Shown here one piece after another: positions 47,601-56,668 of a DNA stretch of 64,000 bases. Numbering within the stretch: the first letter of the stretch is position 1; each line of letters opens with the position of its first letter. The DNA is taken from contig JBBART010000003.1 in assembly GCA_040399685.1 (NCBI GenBank), forward strand, positions 124,001 to 188,000, written 5' to 3'. Origin of the DNA: CAIQQQ01 sp040399685. Lineage in GTDB: Bacteria > Pseudomonadota > Alphaproteobacteria > Acetobacterales > Acetobacteraceae. The notes beneath the pieces are model-generated. The model saw nothing but the letters and a program-made list of their open reading frames with translations. It did no database searches and was not told the origin of the DNA. The position numbers were made by a program, and so were the translations under genes.

Positions 47601-49856
47601 ATGACAGCCGGCGCTCCCGCAAACTGGCGCGCCGGCGCCGTGCGCGCACCGGATGGAGCCCCTGGGGTTCCGTCCGGTGCGGGCGCAGCCCTGATTGCCC
47701 GGGTGAAGGCCTATGATCCCAAGGCCGACCTGCATCTGATCGAAACCGCCCTTGCGGTGGCCACCGAGGCCCACAGCAAGCAGCGCCGCGACAACGGCGA
47801 ACCCTACATCATCCATCCGCTGGCCGTGGCGAACATCCTCGCCGGCTACCGGCTCGACACCGCCAGCATCGCCACGGCGTTGCTGCACGATGTGATCGAG
47901 GACACGCCCGTCACGCTGGCCAACATGACGCGCCAGTTCGGCCCCGAGATCGCGGGGCTGGTGGACGGCGTGACCAAGCTGACCCGCCTGGAACTGCAAT
48001 CGGACCGCACCAAGCAGGCCGAGAATTTCCGCAAGCTGGTGCTGGCGATGAGCAAGGACATCCGTGTCCTGCTGGTCAAGCTGGCCGACCGCCTGCACAA
48101 CATGCGCACCCTGGGCGCCGTCAGCGAGGCGCATCGCCGCCAGCGCATCGCCCGCGAGACCATGGAGATCTATGCGCCGCTCGCCGAGCGCATCGGTATG
48201 GAAGCGGTCAAGACCGAGCTGCAAACGCTGTCTTTCGCGCAACTCGACCCCGAGGCGTATGACAGCATCCAGGCCCGCTTGAACTTCCTGCGCGGCCAGG
48301 GTCAGGACGTGATCGAGGACGTGCGCCACGAGCTCGCCCGCGTCTGTGCCGAGCAGGGCGTGACGGTCAATGAAGTGACCGGCCGCGAGAAATCGCCCTA
48401 TTCCATCTGGGAGAAGATGCAGCGCCGCAACGTGCAGTTTGAGCAACTCTCTGATATCATGGCATTCCGTATCGTGGTGCCGACGCGTGAGGCCTGTTAT
48501 GCGGCGCTTGGTGCGGTGCATGCCGCCTATCCGGTGATCGCCGGGCGCTTCAAGGACTACATCTCCACGCCCAAGGCCAACGGCTACCAGTCCATCCACA
48601 CCGGCGTCACGCTGCGCGAGCCGCGCAACCAGAAGATCGAGGTGCAGATCCGCACCGCCGCGATGCAGGACGTGGCCGAAAACGGCGTGGCCGCGCATTG
48701 GATCTACAAAGGCCCCGAGGATGGCGGGCAAGACGCGCCGCGTGAGTTGCAGAAATTCCGCTGGGTGCAGGATCTGCTGGAAATCCTGGAGAACTCCACG
48801 CCGGACGAGTTCCTGGAGAACACCAAGCTCGAACTCTATCAGGACCAGGTGTTCTGCTTCACGCCGAAGGGCCAGCTGATCCAGCTGCCGCGTGGTGCCA
48901 CGCCGATCGACTTCGCCTATGCCGTGCATTCGCAGGTGGGCGACACCTGCGTGGGCGCCAAGATCAACGGCCGCCTGCTGCCGCTGCGCCACGAGTTGCA
49001 GAACGGCGACCAGGTCGAGATCATGACCTCGCGCGGAGGCACCCCCAGCCCGCAATGGGAGCGTTTCGCCGTCACCGGCAAGGCGCGCGCCCGCATTCGC
49101 CGTTTCGTCCAGCAGCAGCAGCGCCAGGGATACCGCGACGCCGGACGGGCCGCGCTGGCGAAGGCATTCCGCCAGGACGGGGTGGACGGTTCGGAAAAAG
49201 TGCTGGAGCCGATCCTCAAGATCCTCAAGCAGGCCAATCTCGAGGATCTGTATGTCGCCGTTGGAAATGGCAATCTAGGGCCGAAGGATGTGGTGCTGGC
49301 CGCCTATCCGGAACTGCGCCAGTCGCCGCGTGCGCCGCGCATGTTGCCGTCGATGTCGCCGCGCACCGGGCCGGCCCGCACCACCGGCCATCATCTGCCT
49401 GTCACCGGGCTGGTGCCGGGCATGGCCATTCAATATGCCGGCTGCTGTCATCCGCTGGCAGGTGATCGCATCGTGGGCATCGTCGCCACCGGCAAGGGTG
49501 TGACGATTCACACCCGCGACTGCCCGACGCTGGAGACCTTCGCGGCCACGCCCGAACGGTTCATCGATGTTGATTGGGACGCCTCCGCCTTCACGCCGCA
49601 GAAGGGCGATGCGGACGGCCATATCGGGCGGATCAGCGTGATCGCGCACAACGAATCGCAGGCGCTCGCCAACGTCGCCAACGCCATCGCCAAACAGGAC
49701 GGTGCGGTCGCCAACCTCAAGATCGTCAACCGGCAGGCCGATTTCTTCGAAATGCTGGTGGATGTGGAGGTGCGCGATCTGCGCCATCTCAGCCACGTCA
49801 TCGCTGGGCTGCGGGCGGCTGCGGGCATTCATTCAGTGGAGCGGGCGCGCGGATGA
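47601..49856 (+). CDS. Bifunctional (p)ppGpp synthetase/hydrolase
   Basis: Rel/SpoT homologue (Rsh) of 751 residues that controls the stringent response. Domains in order: HD hydrolase (HSKQRRDNGEPYIIHPLAVA and LLHDVIEDT), synthetase (DIMAFRIVV, and GRFKDYISTPKANGYQSIHT with the RxKD form found in bifunctional enzymes), TGS (VFCFTPKGQLIQLPRGATPIDFAYAVHSQVGD), a Cys/His CCHP region (YAGCCHPLAGDRIVG) and a C-terminal ACT domain. About 25 non-conserved residues precede the HD domain, so the true start may be later. It overlaps acpS by 4 nt. Confidence 0.95.
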   Translation: MTAGAPANWRAGAVRAPDGAPGVPSGAGAALIARVKAYDPKADLHLIETALAVATEAHSKQRRDNGEPYIIHPLAVANILAGYRLDTASIATALLHDVIEDTPVTLANMTRQFGPEIAGLVDGVTKLTRLELQSDRTKQAENFRKLVLAMSKDIRVLLVKLADRLHNMRTLGAVSEAHRRQRIARETMEIYAPLAERIGMEAVKTELQTLSFAQLDPEAYDSIQARLNFLRGQGQDVIEDVRHELARVCAEQGVTVNEVTGREKSPYSIWEKMQRRNVQFEQLSDIMAFRIVVPTREACYAALGAVHAAYPVIAGRFKDYISTPKANGYQSIHTGVTLREPRNQKIEVQIRTAAMQDVAENGVAAHWIYKGPEDGGQDAPRELQKFRWVQDLLEILENSTPDEFLENTKLELYQDQVFCFTPKGQLIQLPRGATPIDFAYAVHSQVGDTCVGAKINGRLLPLRHELQNGDQVEIMTSRGGTPSPQWERFAVTGKARARIRRFVQQQQRQGYRDAGRAALAKAFRQDGVDGSEKVLEPILKILKQANLEDLYVAVGNGNLGPKDVVLAAYPELRQSPRAPRMLPSMSPRTGPARTTGHHLPVTGLVPGMAIQYAGCCHPLAGDRIVGIVATGKGVTIHTRDCPTLETFAATPERFIDVDWDASAFTPQKGDADGHIGRISVIAHNESQALANVANAIAKQDGAVANLKIVNRQADFFEMLVDVEVRDLRHLSHVIAGLRAAAGIHSVERARG

Positions 49857-50260
49857 TCTTAGGCCTCGGCTCGGATATCTGCGACATCACCCGCATCGAG
49901 GCCGCTCTGGGCCGGTTCGGCGCGCGCTTCATCAATCGTGTGTTCACCGAGTCGGAAATTGCCCGCGCCGAGCGTCGCTCTGGCCGCAACAGGGCCGGCA
50001 CCTACGCCAAGCGCTTTGCCGCCAAGGAGGCCTGCGCCAAGGCCCTCGGCACCGGCTTTGCCCGCGGCGTGTTCATGTCCGATCTATCGGTTGTGAACCT
50101 CCCCGGCGGCCAGCCCACATTGCGCCTGAGCGGCGGTGCGGCCACGCGGTTGGCCGAACTCACGCCGGCAGGGACCCAGGCCCGGATCGACCTGACCATG
50201 ACCGACGAATACCCCTATGCCTACGCCCAGGTGATTATCTCGGCGGTGACGCTCGCCTGA
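49853..50260 (+). CDS. acpS: Holo-[acyl-carrier-protein] synthase
   Basis: Transfers phosphopantetheine to acyl carrier protein, 135 residues. MILGLGSDICDITRIEAAL and YAKRFAAKEACAKALGTG are the two metal and CoA-binding motifs, and YPYAYAQVIIS closes the domain. It starts within the rsh stop (ATGA) and leads into lepB after 88 nt. pdxJ, often next to acpS, is absent here. Confidence 0.96.
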   Translation: MILGLGSDICDITRIEAALGRFGARFINRVFTESEIARAERRSGRNRAGTYAKRFAAKEACAKALGTGFARGVFMSDLSVVNLPGGQPTLRLSGGAATRLAELTPAGTQARIDLTMTDEYPYAYAQVIISAVTLA

Positions 50261-50348
50261 TGTGCCGTGCGTGCAGCGCCGCTTTGCTTGACACGCCCCC
50301 ATCGCTGGGCTTCATCCGCACCAACCCTTCTCCGGATACCTCTCCTCC

Positions 50349-51086
50349 ATGACCAGCCGCAGCACGGGCACTTTGCTCGAAAACGTCAAGACGATCGTCT
50401 ATGCCGGTTTGATTGCGATCGGCATCCGCACGGTGGCGTTCGAGCCGTTCAACATTCCGTCCGGCTCGATGATCCCCACGCTGCTGGTGGGTGATTATCT
50501 GTTCGTGTCGAAATACAGCTATGGTTATTCGAAATACTCCTTGCCGCTGTCGCCGCCGCTGTTCAGCGGCCGCATCTTCGGCAAGGTGCCGGTGCGCGGC
50601 GACGTGGCGGTGTTCAAGCTGCCGAAGGACAACGCGACCGACTACATCAAGCGCATCGTCGGCCTCCCGGGCGACACCATTCAGATGCGGGGCGGCCAGC
50701 TCTATATCAATGGCACCATGGTCAACCGCGTGGCCGATGGGGACGCGATTGCCGATGGCGACGGCCCGCGCATGCTGCTCAAGCGCTATATCGAAACGCT
50801 GCCGAATGGCCGGAAGCATCCGATCCTCAAGGCGTCTGACAACGAGCAACTCGACAACACGCCGCTCTATGCCATTCCGCAGGGCTATGTGTTCGCCATG
50901 GGCGACAACCGCGACAACAGCTCCGATAGCCGGGTGATGAACTCGGTGGGCTTCATCCCGCTTGAGAACCTGGTTGGCCGCGCTGAATTCATCTTCTTTT
51001 CCATCGACGCGACCTCGCCCTGGTGGGCGGTGTGGGATTGGCCGTTCGAGATCCGCTGGTCGCGCATCTTCTCGGGGATCAACTGA
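50349..51086 (+). CDS. lepB: Signal peptidase I
   Basis: Inner-membrane serine protease that removes Sec signal peptides, 245 residues. One N-terminal membrane helix (NVKTIVYAGLIAIGIRTVAF) is followed by box B FNIPSGSMIPTLLVGDYLFV with the catalytic serine, box D YIKRIVGLPGDTI with the catalytic lysine, and box E VFAMGDNRDNSSDSR. It overlaps the probable start of rnc. Confidence 0.96.
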   Translation: MTSRSTGTLLENVKTIVYAGLIAIGIRTVAFEPFNIPSGSMIPTLLVGDYLFVSKYSYGYSKYSLPLSPPLFSGRIFGKVPVRGDVAVFKLPKDNATDYIKRIVGLPGDTIQMRGGQLYINGTMVNRVADGDAIADGDGPRMLLKRYIETLPNGRKHPILKASDNEQLDNTPLYAIPQGYVFAMGDNRDNSSDSRVMNSVGFIPLENLVGRAEFIFFSIDATSPWWAVWDWPFEIRWSRIFSGIN

Positions 51087-51787
51087 TCGCCACCCTTCAG
51101 CCGTTCCTGGAGCAGGCCCAGGAGATTTTGGGCCACCAGTTCGCACGGCCGGAGTTGCTGTCCGAGGCCCTGACGCATCGGTCGGCGGCCCTGGACAACT
51201 GGGCCGGCAAGAAGGTGTTCTCGGCGAGCAATGAGCGCCTTGAGTTCGTCGGCGACCGGGTTCTTGGGTTGCTAATCGCCGAATGGCTGGCCGAACGCTA
51301 CCCGAAGGAAAACGAGGGCGGACTTGGCCGGCGTCTGGCGTTGTTGGTGTCTCAGCCGGTGTTGGCCGAGATCGCCGAAACACTCGGTCTGTCGGCCTGC
51401 CTGTCGTTGGCGCCGAGCGAAAGCAAGGCCGGCGTGCGCAAGCTGGCCACCGTTCTGGCGGATGCGATGGAGGCGGTGATCGGGGCGGTGTATCTTGATG
51501 CTGGCATCGATGTGGCGCGAAATTTTGTCCGACGCGCCTGGGAGCCGGTGATCACGGCACAGTTGATCCCGCCGAAGGATTCCAAGACCGGGCTTCAGGA
51601 ATGGGCGATGCAGCGCAGCTTGCCGCTGCCGATTTATAAGGTTGATTCGACCGAAGGGCCGTCGCACGCGCCGGTGTTCGTGATTTCAGTGGCACTTGGC
51701 GGCAAAAGTGCCACGGCGAGCGCGGGCAGCAAGCGGATGGCGGAACAGGCGGCGGCGGCGGAATTGTTAGGGAAATTGGGCTTATGA
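51023..51787 (+). CDS. rnc: Ribonuclease III
   Basis: Double-stranded RNA endonuclease for rRNA and mRNA processing. The domain starts at about LEQAQEILGHQFARPELLSEALTHRS, the signature is NERLEFVGDRVLGLLIAEWL, the second acidic motif is LADAMEAVIGAVYLDAG, and a C-terminal dsRNA-binding domain ends AGSKRMAEQAAAAELLGKLG. The start is uncertain: GTG codons at 51023 and 51032 and a TTG at 51038 all lie inside lepB, and the only codon at the lepB stop is CTG (51083). The homologous part begins near 51083. It overlaps era by 4 nt. Confidence 0.93.
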   Translation: MGGVGLAVRDPLVAHLLGDQLIATLQPFLEQAQEILGHQFARPELLSEALTHRSAALDNWAGKKVFSASNERLEFVGDRVLGLLIAEWLAERYPKENEGGLGRRLALLVSQPVLAEIAETLGLSACLSLAPSESKAGVRKLATVLADAMEAVIGAVYLDAGIDVARNFVRRAWEPVITAQLIPPKDSKTGLQEWAMQRSLPLPIYKVDSTEGPSHAPVFVISVALGGKSATASAGSKRMAEQAAAAELLGKLGL

Positions 51788-52677
51788 ATACCAGATGCGG
51801 GTTTGCTGCGATCGTTGGCGCCCCCAACGCAGGCAAATCGACGCTGCTCAACCGCATGACCGGCGCCAAGCTGTCGATCGTGTCGCCCAAGGCGCAAACC
51901 ACGCGTTTCCGCGTGCTCGGCATCCTGATGCATGAGGATGCGCAGATCCTGTTGGTGGACACGCCCGGCATCTTCAAGCCAAAGCGCAAGCTGGACCGCG
52001 CCATGGTCAACGCCGCCTGGAGCGGTGCGGAGGACGCCGATCTGGTGGTGTTCCTGGTGGACGCCAAGAAGGGTGCCACGGAATCAGTGCGGGAGATCGC
52101 CGCCAATATCGGCAAGCGTGGCGGCCGCGCCTGGCTGGTGTTGAACAAGACCGATCTGGTGCCGCCGCAACGGCTGCTGCCGCTGATCGGCATCCTCAAC
52201 GAGATCGCCACCTTCCAGGAAACCTTCATGGTCAGCGCCGCCAACGGCGACGGCGTGACGGCGCTGATGGACGCGCTGGCCCGCGGCATGCCGGAAGGCC
52301 CGTATCTGTTCCCCGAAGACGACCTGACCGACCTGCCGGATCGTCTGCTGGCAGCCGAGATGGTGCGCGAGCAGATCTTCCTGCAAACCCATGAAGAAGT
52401 GCCTTACGGCACCACGGTGGAAACCGAGAGCTGGCAGGAAAAGCCGGACGGCTCGGTGCGGATCGAGGCGACGGTCTATGTCTCCCGCGCCAACCATAAA
52501 TCCATCCTGATCGGCGCCGGCGGCAGCCGCATCCGTGAGATCGGCGCCCGCGCCCGCACCGGCCTGGCGCAATTGCTCGAACGACCAGTGCATCTGTTCC
52601 TCAACGTGAAGGAACGGGCAGGCTGGGATGAAGAAGGTGCTCGCCTGCGCGCCATCGGACTCGAAGACCCACGGTGA
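51784..52677 (+). CDS. era: GTPase Era
   Basis: Ribosome-assembly GTPase that binds the 16S rRNA 3' end, 297 residues. G1 is GAPNAGKSTLLN, G3 is LVDTPGIFKPKRKLD, G4 is LNKTDLV, and the C-terminal KH domain contains LIGAGGSRIREIGARARTGLAQLLERPVHLFLNVKER. It overlaps rnc by 4 nt, the classical rnc-era arrangement, and the downstream Nudix gene by 1-4 nt. Confidence 0.97.
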   Translation: MNTRCGFAAIVGAPNAGKSTLLNRMTGAKLSIVSPKAQTTRFRVLGILMHEDAQILLVDTPGIFKPKRKLDRAMVNAAWSGAEDADLVVFLVDAKKGATESVREIAANIGKRGGRAWLVLNKTDLVPPQRLLPLIGILNEIATFQETFMVSAANGDGVTALMDALARGMPEGPYLFPEDDLTDLPDRLLAAEMVREQIFLQTHEEVPYGTTVETESWQEKPDGSVRIEATVYVSRANHKSILIGAGGSRIREIGARARTGLAQLLERPVHLFLNVKERAGWDEEGARLRAIGLEDPR

Positions 52678-53303
52678 TGGAACCGGATTGGCTGGTCTGG
52701 GCGCGCGAAATCCAGGGCATCGCGCAATCCGGCCTGACATTCACCAAGGACCAATACGACCGCGAACGCTACGAACAGTTGCGCAGATTATCCGCTCACA
52801 TCATGGCTGCGCATAGCAGCATGGATGCGAGCCGGATCGAGGCGCTGTTCGCCGGCCAGCAGGGCTATGCCACGCCCAAGATCGATGTGCGCGGCGCGGC
52901 CTTCCGCGACGGCCGCATCTTGATGGTGCGCGAAGTGGTGGACAGCCACCGCTGGACGCTGCCGGGCGGCTGGGCGGATGTGAACCTGTCGGCCGCAGAG
53001 AACGCCGCCAAGGAGACGGTGGAGGAATCGGGCTTCACCGTCCGCGTCACCAAGCTCGCCGCCGCGTGGGATCATGCCAAGCAGGGCCATGTGCCGGCCA
53101 ACCCGTTCTCTACGTTGAAAATGTTCTTCCTGTGCGACATCGTCGGCGGCGAGGCCACGCCGAGTGCCGAGACCAGCGAGATCGGCTTCTTCGCGGAAGA
53201 GGACATTCCCGCCGACCTGTCCAACGGACGGGTGACGCGGGCGCAGATCCTGCGCATGTTCGCGCGTCACGCCACACCCGATCTGCCGACGGATTTCGAA
53301 TGA
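52677..53303 (+). CDS. NUDIX hydrolase with N-terminal helical domain
   Basis: A 208-residue Nudix protein resembling the Bacillus YjhB / ADP-ribose-pyrophosphatase-like group. The N-terminal helical part (PDWLVWAREIQGIAQSGLTFTKDQYDRERYEQL) is the nucleotide-sugar hydrolase accessory domain, followed by WTLPGGWADVNLSAAENAAKETVEESGF. This Nudix box keeps the EExG glutamates but has Leu and Lys where the canonical first Glu and Arg are. The start is ATG 52677 (TGATG with era) or GTG 52674. It overlaps the thioesterase gene by 4 nt. Confidence 0.88.
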   Translation: MEPDWLVWAREIQGIAQSGLTFTKDQYDRERYEQLRRLSAHIMAAHSSMDASRIEALFAGQQGYATPKIDVRGAAFRDGRILMVREVVDSHRWTLPGGWADVNLSAAENAAKETVEESGFTVRVTKLAAAWDHAKQGHVPANPFSTLKMFFLCDIVGGEATPSAETSEIGFFAEEDIPADLSNGRVTRAQILRMFARHATPDLPTDFE

Positions 53304-53707
53304 CCGAGAAAAATCCCGCCATTTTGCCACATGGCGACGTCGCCATCCGCACCATCGCCATGCCCGCCGACACCAACCCCAACGGCGATATCTTCGGCGG
53401 CTGGCTGATGTCGCAGATGGACCTTGCCGCCAGCACGCTGGCCCATCGCCGCGCCCATGGCCGCGTGGCGACCGTGGCTGTGGACGGCATGACGTTCCAT
53501 AGCCCGGTGTTTGTGGGCGACGAGGTGTCGCTCTATGCCAGGCTCGTCTCCACCGGCCGCACCTCCATGCGCATCTTCGTCGAAGCCTGGCGCCGCGCCC
53601 GGCATGACGAGACCAGCTGCAAGGTGACCGAGGCCACATTCGTGTTCGTATCCATCGACGACCAGCGCCGCCCGCGCCCCTTGGCGGACGAACCCGCGCC
53701 GGCCTGA
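53300..53707 (+). CDS. YciA-type acyl-CoA thioesterase
   Basis: Hot-dog-fold thioesterase of 135 residues. Sequence: AIRTIAMPADTNPNGDIFGGWLMSQMDLAASTLAHRRAHGRVATVAVDGMTFHSPVFVGDEVSLYARL, with the conserved NPNGDIFGGWLM and DEV motifs. It hydrolyses acyl-CoA esters of broad chain length. Its ATG overlaps the Nudix stop by 4 nt and recO follows after 3 nt. Confidence 0.93.
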   Translation: MTEKNPAILPHGDVAIRTIAMPADTNPNGDIFGGWLMSQMDLAASTLAHRRAHGRVATVAVDGMTFHSPVFVGDEVSLYARLVSTGRTSMRIFVEAWRRARHDETSCKVTEATFVFVSIDDQRRPRPLADEPAPA

Positions 53708-53710
53708 CCG

Positions 53711-54448
53711 ATGGAATGGGAAGCCCCCGGTATCATCCTGGACGTTCGCCCGCACGGTGAAGCCGATTGCGTGGCGACGGTGATGACAGAGGAACACGGC
53801 GCCCATCGCGGCCTCGCCCGTGGTGCACAGTCCCGTAACCGCCTGGCATTATGGCAAAAAGGCAATCTGGTGCGACTGCGCTGGGTGGGGCGTCTGGCCG
53901 ACCAGCTTGGCAGCCTGTCAGCCGAGATGGTGCATCCCGCCGCCAGCATGGTGATGGATGACCCGCTGCTGCTCTCCATGCTCACCGCCGCCTGCTCCAT
54001 CGCCGAGGGCGCGTTGGTGGAGCGTGAACCACAACCCGTTGTATTCGATGGATTACTGCACCTCATTGCCCGCCTGCCGACCGGGCCGGCCATGCTGGCC
54101 GATCACGTGCGCTGGGAATTGTCGCTGCTGACGGCCCTCGGCTATGGGCTGGACCTGTCGGCCTGCGCCGTGACGGGTGAGACGACCGATTTTGCCGGCA
54201 TTTCGCCCCGCACCGGCCGCGCCGTATCCACCTCCGCCGCCGGCATCTGGCGCGACCGGCTGCTGCCCCTGCCGACATTCCTGCAGGACGGCCAGCCCGG
54301 AGATATGCCACAATGGGCGGCCGGGCTGCGACTGACCGGACATTTCCTGGAACGTGACGCCTTCGGCCACACCCACCGGCCGTTGCCGCAACCACGACAG
54401 GCGCTTTACGACCGCGTTTCCGCTTTGGCACAGGACCACACTGAATGA
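53711..54448 (+). CDS. recO: DNA repair protein RecO
   Basis: RecFOR recombination mediator, 245 residues. It has an N-terminal OB fold (EWEAPGIILDVRPHGEADCVATVMTEEHGAHRGLARGAQSR), then the alpha-helical domain RWELSLLTALGYGLDLSACAVTGET, where a single zinc-like cysteine remains of the usual cluster. It follows the thioesterase and overlaps parC by 4 nt. Confidence 0.93.
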   Translation: MEWEAPGIILDVRPHGEADCVATVMTEEHGAHRGLARGAQSRNRLALWQKGNLVRLRWVGRLADQLGSLSAEMVHPAASMVMDDPLLLSMLTAACSIAEGALVEREPQPVVFDGLLHLIARLPTGPAMLADHVRWELSLLTALGYGLDLSACAVTGETTDFAGISPRTGRAVSTSAAGIWRDRLLPLPTFLQDGQPGDMPQWAAGLRLTGHFLERDAFGHTHRPLPQPRQALYDRVSALAQDHTE

Positions 54449-56667
54449 GCGACGACATCATGGAAGGCGGCCGCACCGAGGATACGCGGCTGATCGATGC
54501 GCTTTCCGAGCGTTATTTGGCCTATGCCATGTCCACCATCATGTCCCGCTCGTTGCCGGATGTGCGCGACGGCCTGAAGCCGGTGCATCGCCGCATCGTC
54601 TACGCCATGCAGCAATTGCGGCTGGACCCGACCGCCGGCTTCAAGAAATGCGCCCGCATCGTCGGTGACGTGATGGGCAAATACCATCCGCACGGCGACA
54701 GTTCGATCTATGAGGCGATGGTGCGGCTGGCGCAGGATTTCGCCACGCGCTACCCCGTGGTCGAAGGCCAGGGCAATTTCGGCAACATCGACGGCGATAA
54801 CGCCGCCGCCATGCGCTACACCGAAAGCCGCCTGACCGAGGTCGCGTCCGCCTTGCTCGCCGGCATTGACGAGGATGCGGTGGATTTCCGCGCCACCTAT
54901 GACGGCGAGGAAAGCGAGCCGATCGTGCTGCCGGGCGGGTTTCCGAACCTGCTGGCCAATGGCTCGGCCGGCATCGCCGTGGGCATGGCCACCTCCATCC
55001 CGCCGCACAACGCCGGCGAGATCTGTTCGGCCGCCATCGCCATGGTGGCCAATCCGGACATTACCACCGCCGAACTGCTGGTGCATATGCCAGGGCCGGA
55101 CTTCCCGACCGGCGGTATCATGATCGAGGAAAAGGCGTCCCTGCTGCAATCCTACGAAACCGGGCGTGGCGGCTTTCGCGTGCGGGCCAAGTGGGAAGTG
55201 GAGAAGGGCCGGATGGGCGTGTGGTCCATCGTCGTTACCGAAATCCCGTATCAGGTGCAGAAGGCGCGGTTGATCGAGCACATGGCGCAGCTTCTGGAAG
55301 ACAAGAAGCTGCCGCTGCTGGGCGACGTGCGCGACGAAAGCACCGAGACGGTGCGCCTGGTGCTGGAGCCGAAGGCCCGCGGCGTCGAGCCGGAAGTGTT
55401 GATGGAAACCCTGTTCCGCGCCACCGCGCTGGAAAGCCGTTTTCCGTTGAATATGAACGTGTTGACGGCCGATCGTACGCCGCGCGTGCTGGGGCTGAAA
55501 GAGGTTCTGCGGCAATGGCTGGACCACCGGCACGAGGTTCTTGGCCGCCGCTCTCGCTACCGGCTGACCGCGATCGAGAAGCGGTTGGAGATCCTCAACG
55601 GCTTCATCAAGGTGTTCCTCAACATCGATGAGGTCATCCGCATCATCCGCTATGAGGACGAGCCGAAGCCGTCCTTGATGAAAACGTTTGATCTCAGCGA
55701 CATACAGGCCGAATCAATCCTCAATATGCGCCTGCGTTCGCTGCGCCGGCTGGAGGAGATGGAGATCCGGGCCGAGCATGACCGCCTGTCCAATGAAGGC
55801 GCCGGCTTGCGCGAACTGCTCGGCAGCGAATTGCTGCGCTGGGCGCGCATCACCGGCGAACTGCATGAAACCAAAAAGAAATTCGGCAGCGGCCCCCTCG
55901 GCGACCGCCGCACCCGCCTGGGTGACGTGCCGGCCGCCATCGAGGTGTCGATGGATGCCTTCGTCGAGCGCGAGGCGATCACCATCGTCCTGTCCGACAA
56001 GGGCTGGATCAGGGCGGTAAAAGGTTCAGTCTCTGACGGTTCTGATCTGAAGTTCAAGGATGCCGACAAGCTGCGCCTGCTGATCCCGTGCGACACCACC
56101 GACAAGCTCTGCCTGTTCGCCACCAACGGCCGCGCCTACACTCTGAAGGCTGCCGACATCCCACGCGGCCGTGGCGATGGCCAGCCGGTGCGGCTGCTCG
56201 CCGATCTGTCCGATGGCGACGAGGTGGTGCGCCTGTTCGTGCACAAGGACGGCGTGAAGCTGCTGGTGGCCAATGCCGCCGGGCGTGGCTTCATCGTGCA
56301 ATCCGATGAATTGAAAGCCGAAAAGCGCACCGGCCGGCAGATCCTCAACGTCAAGCCAGGTGAGGAAGCGGCATTCTGCATTGAGGCCGTTGGCGACCAC
56401 GTGGCCACCGTGGGCGAGAACCGCAAATTGCTGGTGTTCCCGCTGAACCAGATCCCGGAAATGCAGCGCGGCCAGGGCGTTATCCTGCAGCGTTACAAGG
56501 ATGGCAGCATGCGCGACATCAAGGTGTTCGCGGCCGAGGACGGCCTGACCTGGCGGCTTGGCGACAAAACGCGCACCGAGCCCAAGCTCACCGAGTGGCT
56601 AGGCGAGCGCGGCACGGCCGGTAAGATGGTTCCGAGTGGCTTCCCCAAGACCGGAAAGTTCAGCTGA
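54445..56667 (+). CDS. parC: DNA topoisomerase IV subunit A
   Basis: Breakage-reunion subunit of topoisomerase IV, which decatenates daughter chromosomes, 740 residues. It contains SRSLPDVRDGLKPVHRRIVYAMQQL, the quinolone-resistance region KYHPHGDSSIYEAMVRLAQDF (wild-type-looking Ser and Glu), and the active tyrosine in AAAMRYTESRLTEVA. The C-terminal beta-pinwheel lacks a GyrA box, so ParC is favoured over GyrA. Length is right for ParC. It overlaps recO by 4 nt. Confidence 0.95.
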   Translation: MSDDIMEGGRTEDTRLIDALSERYLAYAMSTIMSRSLPDVRDGLKPVHRRIVYAMQQLRLDPTAGFKKCARIVGDVMGKYHPHGDSSIYEAMVRLAQDFATRYPVVEGQGNFGNIDGDNAAAMRYTESRLTEVASALLAGIDEDAVDFRATYDGEESEPIVLPGGFPNLLANGSAGIAVGMATSIPPHNAGEICSAAIAMVANPDITTAELLVHMPGPDFPTGGIMIEEKASLLQSYETGRGGFRVRAKWEVEKGRMGVWSIVVTEIPYQVQKARLIEHMAQLLEDKKLPLLGDVRDESTETVRLVLEPKARGVEPEVLMETLFRATALESRFPLNMNVLTADRTPRVLGLKEVLRQWLDHRHEVLGRRSRYRLTAIEKRLEILNGFIKVFLNIDEVIRIIRYEDEPKPSLMKTFDLSDIQAESILNMRLRSLRRLEEMEIRAEHDRLSNEGAGLRELLGSELLRWARITGELHETKKKFGSGPLGDRRTRLGDVPAAIEVSMDAFVEREAITIVLSDKGWIRAVKGSVSDGSDLKFKDADKLRLLIPCDTTDKLCLFATNGRAYTLKAADIPRGRGDGQPVRLLADLSDGDEVVRLFVHKDGVKLLVANAAGRGFIVQSDELKAEKRTGRQILNVKPGEEAAFCIEAVGDHVATVGENRKLLVFPLNQIPEMQRGQGVILQRYKDGSMRDIKVFAAEDGLTWRLGDKTRTEPKLTEWLGERGTAGKMVPSGFPKTGKFS

Positions 56668-56668
56668 C

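Noticed and set aside
47475..49055. 526-codon minus-strand open frame opposite rsh
   Set aside because: Antisense shadow of a clear Rel/SpoT gene.
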